Source: Filosporella fistucella
Taxonomy: Eukaryota; Ascomycota; Leotiomycetes; Helotiales
Direction: 5' to 3'
NCBI GenBank assembly: GCA_030077755.1
Contig: JAQJZZ010000004.1
Location: 620,001-684,000 of the forward strand
Length of the DNA stretch: 64,000 nt
In this document: in pieces, positions 1 to 11,589 of the stretch
How positions within the stretch are numbered: position 1 is the first letter of the stretch
Layout of the letters: every line of letters begins with the position of its first letter
Translations under genes and position numbers: made by a program
Notes under the pieces: model-generated
Database searches by the model: none
What the model saw: the letters and a program-made list of their open reading frames with translations, nothing else
Told to the model about the DNA's origin: nothing

Positions 1-212
1 AAGCAAAAAAAAGCAGGAGCTTGACTTCAAGCACCAACAATTGAATTGTGCAAGAACGAACCACAAAGAAATTTTTTCAAGCTAAACATCACTCCACTTC
101 CAGCGTGTCCTGACTCTACAGTCTTGAGGCGAATACATCAAGAGCAACGTCAACACTCTTCTCTTTTATTCCTGCAAAGGCTTGATTACAGAGTCTTGTG
201 AGAGAGATAGCC

Positions 213-1833
213 ATGCCGTCACGCGTCATTCGCGCAAGTAGCGCACGCGAAGAATCACAACCGTCAACACCGCAACCCCTCCACACCTCACCGCCGCGTC
301 GTCTACGATCCACGTCTGCAGCACCCCCACGTTCCTCTCAGCGCTCTGCTTCTGCTTCTCTGCCTCCACAATCTACTCCTTATATATCCTCGGACAAGAA
401 GGGAAAGCAAACTCCTCAAGCTTCTCCAAAGGCGGTAAAGCAAACGCCCCAAGCTTCGAAGAAGGGAAAAGCGAAGAAGAGCGAGGGAAGTAAGTGTGCA
501 GGTGGAGATACGAAGAAGAAGACTACGAAGATTGTGCTGAGGATTACGAAATCTTTTGAGAGGCTTGTGCAGGAGGAAGAGAGTAAGGTTAAAGAGGAGG
601 AGGAGAAGTTGTGTGTTAGCACCTTTATGAGAGAGGTTGATTGGGATGCCATTCGCAACACCGAAATGCCGAGTCTGGACAAGGGAGGCAATGTCGGGAA
701 AAGCATGAAGCGGAGGGCGAGCTCGTCAGTCTCGAGACCGACTTCTAGTCAGAAGAAAAGCAGCGTGAACGGGAATGGAAGTAGTGACGGGAAGGAGGGG
801 AAGAATGTGAAGAGCAAGAAGGCAGATGTGGAGTTGGAAAGGAATATTGATACAGTCATCTTTGGGGATGTTACGTTCAAGGCGTGGTATCCCTCGTGGT
901 ACCCTAAGGAGATCATTGGTGAGAAGGCGTTGGAAGGACAGGGAAAAGGAATCACTGTGCCGGAATTGTACGTTTGTTCTAGGTGTTTTGCGTATGGGAA
1001 GGTATTGGTGGATTGGGTGGGGCACTTGAGGTGTTGCGAGAAGAAAGTCCCTGGCCAAAGAGTGTATGTTCATGGTGGAGAGGGCGATGGGAAGGACGGT
1101 AGGTGGAGTGTTTGGGAGGTCGATGGGGGTGTTGATACTGTAGTCCTGTCCAATCCATCTGCGGAAGTTTCACTACTAACATGTACTTTAGCTCTTCTGC
1201 CAAAACCTATCGCTGTTCGCCAAACTCTTTCTCGATAACAAATCCGTCTTCTTCGACGTATCAGGCTTCAACTATTTCCTCCTTGTACACACTTCACCAA
1301 CCGGTCAACAGCAAATCATTGGCTTCTTCTCGAAAGAGAAAATGTCCTGGGACAACAATAATCTTGCTTGCATACTCGTGTTTCCTCCGTGGCAAAGGAA
1401 AGGACTCGGATCACTGCTCATGGGTGTTTCATATTCGATAGCAAAACGAGAAGGCATTCTCGGTGGTCCAGAGAAACCAATTTCAGATCTTGGAAAGAAA
1501 GGATACAAGCGATACTGGGGCGCAGAAATCGCAAGATGGCTTCTGGAGTGCAAAGAAACCGACAAGAAGAAGAGCAAAGGTCTTGTAGATGTGAACCGTA
1601 TATCCCAAGAGACTTGGATCTTACCGGAAGATTGTCTCGGAATCCTTCGAGAAATGGGTGTCGTTGAAAAAGCTGGCAAAGGCAAAGGAACAGCAGAGAG
1701 AGTCCGCATTGATAAAGAAGCTGTACGAAAATGGGTTGGAGAGCAAAGACTTGGACTTGATCGAGTGGTGGATGAGGCGGGGTTTGTGGAGGGCTATGCG
1801 ATGAAGGAAGTGGAAGAAGAGGACGAGGAATAA
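213..1833 (+). CDS. MYST-family histone acetyltransferase, Sas2-like
   Basis: Exons 213-1139 and 1192-1833 give 522 residues. The intron has GTAGTC donor, CACTAAC branch and TTTAG acceptor, and phase is kept. MYST enzymes transfer acetyl from acetyl-CoA to histone lysines; Sas2 types act on H4 K16 in chromatin. The first ~190 residues are Ser/Lys-rich and disordered. A C2HC zinc finger lies near residues 251-275 (CSRC...H...CC). After the splice comes the hallmark LFCQNLSLFAKLFLDNKSVF stretch, then the acetyl-CoA loop QRKGLG (from ~377) and the catalytic Glu in GGPEKP (~403). There is no chromodomain, which argues against Esa1. The start at 213 is the first ATG in frame; the frame is open a few codons further only via GTG. 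Whether it is a Sas2 orthologue or another MYST class is inferred from architecture. Confidence 0.93.
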
Positions 1834-3048
1834 TGTTGGATTTGGACAGACAACGGGCTTGAAACACGAATATGTATGTACTTGTACATTACGGTGCTAT
1901 GGAGATTGGAGATGGGAAAGGCGTTACCTGGATATGGTGGTTGCGCAATATACCCGATTTGAAAATGGGATCAGGAGTGCTCGTTCTTGCTCTTGGGCAG
2001 CGAAAGATAGTATTTCTCAGTAATTGAGATTTTAGGAAAGCTATGGGTTTCATGTTGATCGTGTGCAGCCACTCTACTTTAAATTGATCTATGCGAGGAA
2101 AGTGTGATTGCCATTCACGTATTGTGCAAGTGCACCTGCTGCATCTAAACTTCCTTCTGCTTGTTCTTGCCTTGGAATGAAATTCAAGAATATGCAAGTT
2201 CCTCTCTGGTAAATTACTTCCGCCAGATATTTCCTCAGCCAGCCATATTATGCTGCTTCCAGCACTTCTTCTACTCGCCGGAAATACGAATCAGATCTAG
2301 CTGTCATGCTTTGGTAATTCTCAAACGTGTTCATTTGTATTGATCTCATCCGCCTAGGCAAGTGTGTGTCTTCGGTTCCCTCTTCTTATTCGCACATTTC
2401 CCTACATAACTTGCTATCAGAAGAGAATAGACAGATAGTATAATAGGCGCAATTGAATTGGAACAATTTCAATATCTCCGAGGTTACTAAACACCATCTC
2501 AATATGTTTCCTGCAAAAATTGGCAATATGTGTATCCAGCCCCTGTAGCAATTCAAATCCAAGAACCCCAATTGTTACAGCATCCGCAAAAACAAATGTT
2601 CTCCATGATTCTAGAAAGCAAGGCTGGATGGTCGTCCTCTTCTGGGGACCTCAGTTTTACTCGGTGTCGTATTCCCTGGAACAGGCCGAGGTGCATAACA
2701 GCACCTCCATGATTGGTATGCCTCAACGCCCGGCCAGTGTGCCTCTCGTCCAAATGGCTGAGTAGCGGAAAGGATTGCCACCAAAAGCAACAAATGATAA
2801 TATCCGGCCAGTGTGCCTCTTTCACAACCAATAGATCTGCGTCAATTATATATTCAGTGTGCCTCCGACCTTGGCATTGCGATCTATTTATCTGGACAAA
2901 TTTTCCTCCATCAGGTCTGAACTTCAACGCCAGCACATCACATCAAAAGCCTCTACTCCATTATTTTACCTACCTGTGACCGCACCACACAGGTTGCGGA
3001 AGCAGGTCGGTACTCTATTACTCTTTTATTTACGGCTGCGCCTGCTAG
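1834..3048. other. intergenic, no gene resolved
   Basis: No convincing coding exon. The short open frames here lack family resemblance and splice support. Three copies of a GTGTGCCTC-containing word occur at about 2731, 2805 and 2855. The 5' exon of the following zinc-finger gene should lie in the last few hundred bases. Confidence 0.5.
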
Positions 3049-3950
3049 TCAGGCGCATCCACAATCCCGAGCGACTTTCATGGCCATAATTTAGATACAA
3101 ACTTTTACGGTCCTCCTTCTAGGCATGTTGATCCCGCTGAGATTCAACTGTTCCAAAACCTACCCAACCTTGTTCACTGTGCTGCTCCGATCAGTGACGA
3201 GCCTGGCTTTCTGGACAACTGGGAATTAATTTCTCGGTCAGAATTACCTTATCAATCTCTTTCTTTCGGCAACGAGCTTCCTTCAACGTCGCCATCTGAT
3301 CTCTTCCCCTTGGCAACCCTTTCTCAATCTTTTAATTCCGGCTATGACGATTTCCTCACACATACCTCTACTGGTACAATCAGTGGTATCGACAATTTTG
3401 CATCCTGGTCAGGTATTGATTTGACTACTCCTGTTCCAGACTATGGCTTCTCAGTACCTTTGGTGCCCTGGAGCGGAAGCATGGCATTCGATGACAACCT
3501 ATTTGAGTCAGCAAATGTGGACGTTCTACAGCGCCATATGGTTGAGCCGCAACCAATGAATCTGGCCCAGCATCAATGCTCGTTGTGCCCAAAGAATTTC
3601 ACGCACAGGCACTTGCTCAAGTAAGTACCAAACTCACAGCCAATTTGCTGTCTCACTAATGCATTACCAGAAGACACCAAAACGAGCACACGAGACCACA
3701 TAAATGCAGACGTCACTCGTGCAAATACAACACCATTGGCTTCCCATTTCCCAAGGACCTTCGCCGTCACGAAATAAACTGCTGTCGTGATCTCGAAGTC
3801 GTTCCTAGAATAGTGTTTACGTGTCCGTACTCAGGTTGTAAACTATCACGCCACGAATGGACCAGAAAAGACAATTTGAACCGACATATCCGGAAGAAAC
3901 ATCACTACCCCCGCCAAGGGACCGAAAAGAAAGAAAGTCAAGGAGGATAA
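3049..3950 (+). CDS. C2H2 zinc-finger protein, 5' exon not located
   Basis: Two joined exons, 3049-3620 and 3671-3950, encode about 283 residues. The intron is 50 bp (GTAAGT donor, CACTAATG branch, CCAG acceptor). The frame is open from an in-frame TAG at 3046-3048, which can be an acceptor (CTGCTAG), to the stop. There is no ATG in frame before 3480, so a starting exon must lie upstream. The first part is acidic and aromatic, like an activation region. A classic finger spans the splice (C-x2-C ... F-x5-L-x2-H-x3-H), followed by two degenerate Cys/His clusters (PHKCRRHSCKYN...RRHEINCC and FTCPYSGCKLSRHEWTRKDN...H-x4-H). It is probably a nuclear DNA-binding regulator; the target is unknown. 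Confidence is high for the fingers and low for the N-terminus. Confidence 0.68.
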
Positions 3951-5229
3951 GGTGCCAGTATTTGGCAGTTCCAATAGTTGGAAAATAGCAACTGGGTGTC
4001 TGGCTATTCATCCGGGTCATGCCCGCCCTTTACTCCCATGCTCTTCTCGAGCGCAGGTGGGAGCAATTGTACTCCGGGTAGGCACACTTGTCATGTGCCT
4101 TTCCCATAGCAGGGGGTTCATTTCTAGACATTGCGGTGTTTATGGCTTCGTATTTATTTACAAGGCCCTTCAATGCCATATGCTTCAGCTTTCCCCTTAC
4201 CGGGCATCACTCTTGCGTCTCAGCGTGTCTAGGTCTGACCTGCGAGCTGATGCTATTTTCCAGCTACTGCGGTTTTGTGGAGGACTTCATATTGTTTGTT
4301 AGATTACGGCTTACTGTGCGGTGAGAAGAGTCAGTAAGGTTGATTCTTCAGTTACTTCGAGAGAATGGTTCTGACTATACGAGATTAAGCGCTCTTGAAG
4401 GATGGAAGACACCGAGGCTGATCGTTCTAATACGGGCTCGCAACCCAATGTCACGAATTTCATTTCATGTCTTCCTTTGGTTCTGATTTGGTATGGTGGA
4501 GGTATGAATGCTCTGGGGTTGGATTGTATCGCAGCATGTATTTCAATCTCATTGCCTTCGCCTTGGCTACCAACTCTTACATCGGCTCTTGGACTTGTGA
4601 TATACTGATCTGTGTACTATTTGTAAAGTTGCTGGAGTGTTCGACACCTCCAGCTGCCACTGAGTCGTTCTCCTTGTCTAGTTCTTTCCCAGGCTCATAA
4701 TCAAACCACCTCGAGCTTCCCATCTAGCTTCGCAGGTAATTCACTGGCGAACAAAATAAAATACTAATTTCTGGTCATTACGAAGGCTCTTAATATAGCT
4801 ACCAATATCTGCTGAGCTCAACAGGATTAAAGATCTCAAATCGGCTAGTAGCGGGGCAAAAGCAGGTATCCTGCATAGCATTGTCATCACGTGACGGGCC
4901 CATCCCAGGTGTCTCTCTCTCTCCCGAAAGCACATATAGCACAAAGACTCGTCCCAGGCCACTTTAATACCGAATACTCCGTATCTCCCACCTTATAGAT
5001 TCTCGAAAATCACACCATAAAAGCAGCACCAAAATTCCGATATCGCAGCCCGAATGCCGAAAAACGACCCCCTATCCATGTTCTCGGCTATGCGACGACC
5101 TGATTTTGGATGCTCACACCATTTTCCTGTGTTACTGTGGGGTGTGGGGATGGGGTATATATTTAGCCACCCCGCTCGAATACTACAATCCTATATCCAA
5201 CAAAGAATCTCAGTGAGTTTGAGCCAAAT
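3951..5229. other. intergenic, promoter side of the next gene
   Basis: No gene recognised. Open frames near 3952-4700 have unnatural composition. A palindromic E-box-like TCACGTGA is at 4887-4894, and a CT-rich tract is at about 4911-4924. A TATA-like element lies at 5156-5165. Confidence 0.5.
5156..5165 (+). promoter_or_regulatory. TATA-like element of the 5230 gene
   Basis: TATATATTTA sits about 65-74 bases before the ATG at 5230, directly after a run of GGGGTGTGGGG/GGGG words that resemble stress-response (CCCCT/CCCCA) elements. Position and sequence fit a core promoter. Function is inferred. Confidence 0.45.
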
Positions 5230-5609
5230 ATGATTCGAAATTCTGCACGGTTATCATGGGTGGCGAGATGTGGGACAAGAGCTGCGAAGGGAATGGAAGG
5301 GAGCTTCGGAAGGAGAGGAATGGCTACGCAGGAGGTTGGGAGGAGTAGTGGCGTGGAGGGGAGGGATTATACTGAGGATACGAGGGTATGTTTCTCTTTC
5401 TGAACTTCCTTGGGGTATTTAAGGGGATTCTAATACGAGAATAGTTGGGGTATTTTAATCAGAGATATCAGGATACACCACAACAAAGCAGTAATAAACC
5501 GTCCCCGAAACCACTAGCGAACGCGGCTTCAGCGCCGGAAAGCCAGAAGAGTAGTGCTAAAGATGGGCACTCGGCATTGAAACAAGATGAGGAGCTGAAG
5601 ATGAAGTGA
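5230..5609 (+). CDS. small protein with mitochondrial-type N-terminus (hypothetical)
   Basis: Exons 5230-5385 and 5463-5609 give 100 residues; phase is kept exactly across a 77-bp intron (GTATGT donor, TTCTAATAC branch, TCAG acceptor). The N-terminus MIRNSARLSWVARCGTRAAK is Arg/Ser/Ala-rich with no acidic residues for the first 22 positions, as in a matrix-targeting presequence. The rest is hydrophilic, rich in Ser/Gln/Lys and ends LKQDEELKMK. A TATA-like element lies about 70 bases upstream. I do not recognise the family. The alternative acceptor two bases downstream would give an early stop, so the chosen join is favoured. Single-frame ORF scans miss it because each exon is under 55 codons. 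Confidence 0.6.
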
Positions 5610-6407
5610 GAAGGTATTTCAGGCGAGGGAGGAAATGCGGGAGTGGAATATGAAGGTGGGACAGCTGTGGGTTTGAAGAGGGGTGTGAAGGAGAATATGT
5701 TTAGAGTTATTTGATGCTTTTCCTCTTGATTTTTGAGGGATAGGGAGTTGATCTTGGGGTAGCTGCATGTTAGAGTGCTTTGGAAATAGGGGGCGGATCA
5801 CGGGACTTGGTGATTTAGTCGAAAGTCCAATACGTCATTGAGTTATAGTCGCGTTTTCGACGCGGGGAGTACGTAGAATGTTATTTATTTGAAAGTCCTC
5901 TCATCTGGGCGATGTTTTGCTATGGAATATTGTTTACTTTAATATTGGTTATTTGGGTTTGTCTCATTGTATAAATGTCCTTTGATAGAGAAAGCTGACT
6001 CAATTGTCTAGCTGAAATAAAGACATTTTTATATCTGACGTATTTGTCCAATTAAGAGTGTATTTTTGATACGTGACGCAATTGTCCAAGTAGAATCGAG
6101 TCTCTCGGTAGCTGTTCGAATTTTGTCAAAAATAGCTGAGCGGCGAATTTCAAGGGAAATTTTATGTTTAAGTTCGAATTAAATGCGGCTGAGTACCGCA
6201 CAACGTATTCACCACCTTGAATTGTCTTCATAAACTACTACTCGATTTCTACGGCGACTTTTTGTTTCATACAACTAACACCTTCGATCTTCAAGCCGCA
6301 CACCGCACTGCCGCACACATCATTCTCCTGCGCATCGATTGCATAAGCGCTTAGTCGTCGTCGTCATCCTCATACACTTACTGATTGCATACCACGGGTA
6401 ACTCATC
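5610..6407. other. intergenic
   Basis: AT-rich 3' flank of the small gene, then the promoter of the AT-hook gene with a CT/CA-rich leader near 6290-6390. Nothing else is supported. Short imperfect direct repeats around CAATTGTC/TTGTCC are visible at about 6003, 6046 and 6069. Confidence 0.45.
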
Positions 6408-8314
6408 ATGGCTGGACCCTCAAAGGCACCAAGGGCCACTCCCTCAAAATCTTCTACCACAGCAACCTCATCAGCTGGCAGGAAGCGTGCCTCGAGCCCT
6501 TCTGCCACTGATCCACCTTCCAAGCGTGGTACACCAAAGAAGCAGGCTACATTGGAGGAAACAATGAACAATGGCGCAGCTGAGTCTGAAGACGACGCTA
6601 TGGAGGATGCAGAGGAACGAGAAACTCAGGTACCATCCAAGAAGCGAGGAAGATCTAGCAATGCTAGTAAGGAGCTCACACCAACCAAAAAGAGAGGACG
6701 CCCCAGCAATGCGAGCAGATTGAATTTTGGTGATGACACCGTGTTCAAGGCTCCTCCTCCAGGTAGAAGAGGAAGAGGCCGTCCCACAAATGCTCAGAAG
6801 ATGCGTGAGGCTGCTGCTGCCGCTGCGGCTCGTGAGGCAAAGGAAAAAGCTGATGAGGATGAGAGTGAGTCTTCTACTGTTGCCGAGAAGAGAGGTCGTC
6901 TCAGCAATGCAAGCAAGAAGGATTCTGAGAAGGTTATTATCGATCTTGAGGATGATTCCGAGAATGAAAATGAACCCTCCTCTGCGACAAAGAAGCGTGG
7001 AAAACCAGCCAAGACCAACAATGGAACAAAGGAGGAGCCCGAGACTAAGAGTGAGACAAATGACAACCCTGCAGCTGGATCGAATACTGTTGAAGAGGCC
7101 ATCAAAATTATCGACGACATTGAGGATGATGCTGATATTGCAAAGCAACTTAGTCAAACTGCCGATGAAACTGGAGTTTCTCAGGATGCACCAAAGAACG
7201 CTTTTGATGAGGTCAAGGCTGATGAGGATGAAGTCAAAAAGTCGGCTGAGGAAGAGCAGGAGCAAAAGTCCACTGAGATCTCTCAAAATAATGAATCTGT
7301 TGTTAAGGACGAGAAGCGTGAAGCTGAGATTCCATCTTCCATCCTTGAAAAGGGAGTAATTTACTTCTTCTATCGTGGTCGAGTTGGTGTCGATAGCCCT
7401 CAAGGTGTTGAAGATATCGCACGCAGTCACCTCGTTCTCCGTCCTCTACCTCTCGGAGCCAAACTTGGAGATGGTCCATTGGAGGATACTGGAAATGCGA
7501 GATTGTTGGCGCTTCCCAAGAAGAAGTTCCCTGAAAAGCAAACAGATCGATTCTTGATGTTTGTTGAGAAGCCAAATGCCACGATCAAGGATCTGAGAGA
7601 GTTTTTTGCTAGTAATGAGTATGCTACAAAGACTTCGGGGTAATTTCATCATTCACATCCCGTCTTAACCGGGAAAGAGCTCACGGAGATGCTAATTAAT
7701 TGAATCAGTACAAGCCACAGTCCAGCCGCAACCCCCTTCGCTGAAGGAGTCTACGCGATCACCACCACCGGTCGTGAATCTCACATCTCCTACCAAATCA
7801 CGATCCCAACCACCGTCAGTGAGATCGAAAAATCCCTCGGTATCTACGGAAAAGGAAGCTATGTCGTCTCAGTCAAGAATCCCAATGCCCCTGGTCCAGC
7901 AAACGCTACTCTCGACAACCCTGCCAAATACCCTGAGCATATCCAATCCAAGTTCCGAGACCTGAGATGGATGCCTTTGGAACCTGAGTTGTTGGATTAT
8001 CAAAACACTCAATTTTTGATTATTGGTGAGGCTTTTGGTGATCATGGAAAGGCTATGGAGGAGTTGAGCAAGGATAAGGAGGATCCTGTCAAGGAGACTC
8101 CCGGTGAGGAATTAGACAAATTAGAGATGGAGGTATGTTCTTATCTTCTTCAAATTCGACATTTTCTTGATCAGCCTCGAATTATGTGGAAGGAATGGGA
8201 GCTAATATATCACAGGACCACCACCGTGTTGAGAACCTGAAATCCAATGATCCTATCTTTACAGATTTAGGATTGGGTTCTAAGGAGTATCCAAACATGC
8301 AAACAACCTGGTAG
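6408..8314 (+). CDS. AT-hook-repeat nuclear protein
   Basis: Exons 6408-7639, 7709-8132 and 8216-8314 give 584 residues; both joins keep phase. Residues 1-310 are highly charged and carry about five AT-hook-like motifs (KKRGRSSNAS, KKRGRPSNAS, RRGRGRPTNA, EKRGRLSNAS, KKRGKPAKT) separated by acidic segments. AT-hooks bind the minor groove of AT-rich DNA, so a chromatin role is likely. The C-terminal half, from ILEKGVIYFFYRGRVGVD, is a compact domain of predicted alternating strands and helices that continues through exon 2 (SEIEKSLGIYGKGSYVVSV). Similar fungal proteins are often labelled 'BTB domain transcription factor', but I see no clear BTB fold. Start is the first ATG after a pyrimidine-rich leader. 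Confidence 0.88.
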
Positions 8315-9256
8315 ATTTCCAACTTGGTAAGCTTACCTTGCATCGATCTCTTCCGAACCATATGGTGGTTTTTGAGTGGTATGGCACATGGCAGGGCAGA
8401 TAATTGGCTTTCTTTCCTATTGGCGTTGCAGGTAGAGGAATTCAAAACGTCGATCATTCTTTCGTTAGGGGAGGACATATCATGGCTTGGAAATTCCCAC
8501 ATGGGATGTGATTGTTGTGGAAGGAAACAAAAGTTCGTCTTTTTTCAGATAGGTGAAATGGAATCATTTCTTCGTTCTGGAATTCTGTGTCTTGTGTGAG
8601 ATCTGTGTTGTTGATGTTGAGAGGATACAATATTTGAGCTTGCGTTTTGATGTTGTTCGTGGAATGAATACAGTATAGGTGCCTAATGTTGGGAACGAGT
8701 GCGGGGTAAATATGTGGGGGAGCTTGTTAGGTATCTAGGTACCTAGGTACCAATATAGGAGGGACAGACTTCAAACTTGATAATAAGACGATAAATAGAT
8801 GAGACTGTGAGTCGAGTATATTTTGCGATCAATCTCAGCAAGCATTTCACGGTCGGCTCAAGTGGGCACCAGTTTCTTAAATCAAATCATCATCAAAGAA
8901 ACAGCCATGCCCCAGAAGGGCAAGAAAAGTATTTATCTGAATCCTCATAGGTTTCTTCTGCAACTTTCTTTCGCTATATGTTCTTTAGAATTGAGTTGTC
9001 AATCACATATCGCCATAGAGAAGGTATTTTCGATGACATCTCCAGAGAGCTGCGATGGCTTTGCAAGGGCGCTTCAGCTCTCCACTCCGCCACAACATGG
9101 CTGCTAATCCCAACTATTTCTACACTCGTGAGTGGCTGCCTCAATACAGACTTAAATAGAATGTTTGGACCGACCTCGATATATATGGGTTGTTCTTATT
9201 CACACATTTATTTCTATATACTCTTAGCCAAAAGCCCGACTGAAAATCTATATAGT
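8315..9256. other. intergenic before the HET gene
   Basis: No gene supported. The HET reading frame is open upstream to 8978, but that extension lacks conserved features. At 8730-8751 there is a palindromic tandem of CTAGGTAC (GGTATCTAGGTACCTAGGTA then CC). Confidence 0.45.
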
Positions 9257-11101
9257 ATGGCATCGAGATTGTACACCCCGCTGGCCCAGGAACAACGACA
9301 AATACGGCTTTTACACCTCGCACCTGCTGGCAATTTCGAAGATGAAATAATTTGCAGTCTCAGCCTTGCATCACTCCAATTCCACCTTCAGTACGAAGCT
9401 CTCTCTTATTTCTGGGGAGATGCTGCTATCACACGTCCTATCAAAGTTTACGATCTACATGTGGAACGAGAGGGCTCACAAAATGAGGGCCACATCATCG
9501 ACATCACCACAAACTTGTATTCTGCTCTGAGACATATGCGCCGCGAGACCGAAGTGCGAGTATTATGGGCGGACGCATTGTGTATCAATCAATCCGATTT
9601 GGATGAGCGATCAAACCAAATTCCCCTGATGGGCGAAATCTACAGCCGAGCACTTTCTGTCATCATATGGCTTGGTGAGCTTGGAGATGGAGACTCTATA
9701 GCTATGGACATCGTCGAACTGCTGGGTCGTGATGATGATCTACACATCAGTGCCTCATTCGAGGACCGTCTCGCCATTGACGGTGTCGGCTTGGAATGCG
9801 AAGAGTTTTGCAAACATTTGGCTCGTTTTTTCAGCAGATCTTGGTGGAAGAGGATCTGGACTGTTCAAGAATTAGTTCTTGCTAATCATGCTACATTTCA
9901 ATGTGGGAGACGCTTGATACTTATGGAAGTACTCTTCAGGTTTACAGAAAATCTTGCATATCACAACGCCGAGTGTTGCCACAGTCCTCACCTTTGGAAA
10001 AATCTAAAAGGGCTAGGTACCAGTGCGATGGCTGAGGTCTCCACTGTGTGCTTGTTTATGGATGCTCGTGATCGAATAGATGGCTATGGATTTCTCTATC
10101 TTCTTTCGCAATTTCGGAACAACGCCACCACCGACGACCGAGACAGAATTTATGGTATGCTCAGCTTGACTCCCGATCTTTCGTTCAAGCCAGACTACAG
10201 CCTGTCTGTTCAGCAAGTTTACGAGAGATTCGTAATTACCAGTACTCAAAATACAAGGAATTTGGATATACTCAGCCACCTATTTGGTGAGCGAAAACTG
10301 GATCTGCCTTCTTTTGTGCCAGACTTCACGGCGCCGGTTAAAATGATAGCTGCATATCTGCATAGAATCAATAGCATTAGGGTTTACAGTACATCTGGCG
10401 AAAGCTTGGCCACATTCGACAGTCTCCATCCTGGCAAGGTGTCGACTCGTGGTTTTATATTAGACACCATATTAACAAAAGTATATCTGCAGTCAGGTGT
10501 CGAAAAGATGGAACGAGTCGCTGAGTTGTCCTCTGATGATGATACATTATACAAACCGACCGGAGAAATAATGAGAGCAGCATTTGCGTGTACATTTTCT
10601 GGAAGCCTTGAACGGCAACTAGATAGCGAACTCTCTCATTATTTTCAAAGGATATCGGACTCTTCATTTCAGATTTCCATCTTCGAGAAGTGGAAAGCTT
10701 GGCAAGCGGATCCAGAAGCTGCTGAACTTGGCAGGGAAGTGCGCGAATTTAACCATGTCGTCCAGATCAACACTCAAGGTCGAGATTTTATCAAGACTTC
10801 ACAAGGACTTATTGGATTTGGGCCCGTAGAGTGTTGCGAAGGAGACCTAGTTGCTGTGCTCGCTGGAGGGAAGGTACCTTATATTCTTCGTCTTGCGTCT
10901 GGGATCAATCACGAAGGTAGTCCCTGTTATATTGTTTTGGGAACGGCATATATCCATGGAATTATGGATGGTGAGGCTTGGAAGGACGTCATTGATGAAG
11001 AGGAGAGTCAAGTTGATAACGGGGGGGAGGAGCGACAAACCCATGATGGAAGCATACCTGAAAGTGGACCATATAAGCTGAGAGAGATCATCTTGGTATG
11101 A
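9257..11101 (+). CDS. heterokaryon-incompatibility (HET) domain protein
   Basis: Single exon of 614 residues from the ATG at 9257. The HET domain is recognised by YEALSYFWGD (about residue 46), then LWADALCINQSDLDERSNQI and the IYSRALSVIIWLGE block. HET proteins trigger a cell-death-like reaction when genetically different hyphae fuse, usually together with a partner such as an NLR; no partner gene is seen nearby. The remaining ~450 residues contain segments typical of large HET proteins (WWKRIWTVQELVLA, DDRDRIYGMLSL, and a C-terminal QGLIGFGP...GDLVAVLAGGKVPYILR). The frame is open 93 codons upstream of 9257, but the residues look non-conserved, and MASRLYTPL is a typical HET start. A decayed satellite array begins about 500 bases downstream. 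Confidence 0.9.
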   Translation: MASRLYTPLAQEQRQIRLLHLAPAGNFEDEIICSLSLASLQFHLQYEALSYFWGDAAITRPIKVYDLHVEREGSQNEGHIIDITTNLYSALRHMRRETEVRVLWADALCINQSDLDERSNQIPLMGEIYSRALSVIIWLGELGDGDSIAMDIVELLGRDDDLHISASFEDRLAIDGVGLECEEFCKHLARFFSRSWWKRIWTVQELVLANHATFQCGRRLILMEVLFRFTENLAYHNAECCHSPHLWKNLKGLGTSAMAEVSTVCLFMDARDRIDGYGFLYLLSQFRNNATTDDRDRIYGMLSLTPDLSFKPDYSLSVQQVYERFVITSTQNTRNLDILSHLFGERKLDLPSFVPDFTAPVKMIAAYLHRINSIRVYSTSGESLATFDSLHPGKVSTRGFILDTILTKVYLQSGVEKMERVAELSSDDDTLYKPTGEIMRAAFACTFSGSLERQLDSELSHYFQRISDSSFQISIFEKWKAWQADPEAAELGREVREFNHVVQINTQGRDFIKTSQGLIGFGPVECCEGDLVAVLAGGKVPYILRLASGINHEGSPCYIVLGTAYIHGIMDGEAWKDVIDEEESQVDNGGEERQTHDGSIPESGPYKLREIILV

Positions 11102-11589
11102 TGAGGAGAGGAAGTCAGGAAAATTTTCTCTACTACTAAACCCATTGAGGCACTTAGCTATCTCGACCACTTTGTGAATACCCGTTCAATTCAAGTCGAA
11201 GTTTTTTCATCAAGTCTCTCAAGAAAATCTTCTTTGCAATCTTGGGGTGCGGTTGAAACGACTTCGAGGAAGTGTGTAATATACCGCAATATCGAAACCA
11301 GCTTAGCGCTGAGGCAATATGTGAGTCTCGATAGAGTCAAATACCAATCGGGTCAAAAAGAGCTTCGAAGTATACCCCAATTCCTTAAAGAGCTTACTCC
11401 AAATCCATTCCACTAAAGAGATGATTTGAAAAGCATTCCTGAAAGAAAACTGTTGTAAGTCATCATATCCCAAGTATCTTCGCGTCAAAAACCGTGCTTT
11501 TATGACATCCTCAGAGAAATATGTCTAATCTCTCACTGTCTCGAAAAATCTAGCGTCTTTCAACAACACTCTGAATCTACCCCCAAGAA
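11102..11589. other. intergenic between HET gene and repeat array
   Basis: No coding exon recognised. The sequence leads into the decayed repeat array and may contain further unrecognisable monomers. Confidence 0.4.

Noticed and set aside
6471..7430. 319-codon minus-strand frame opposite the AT-hook gene
   Set aside because: It is the antisense shadow of Lys/Glu/Ser-rich codons; it has no domain and the sense strand has clear AT-hooks.
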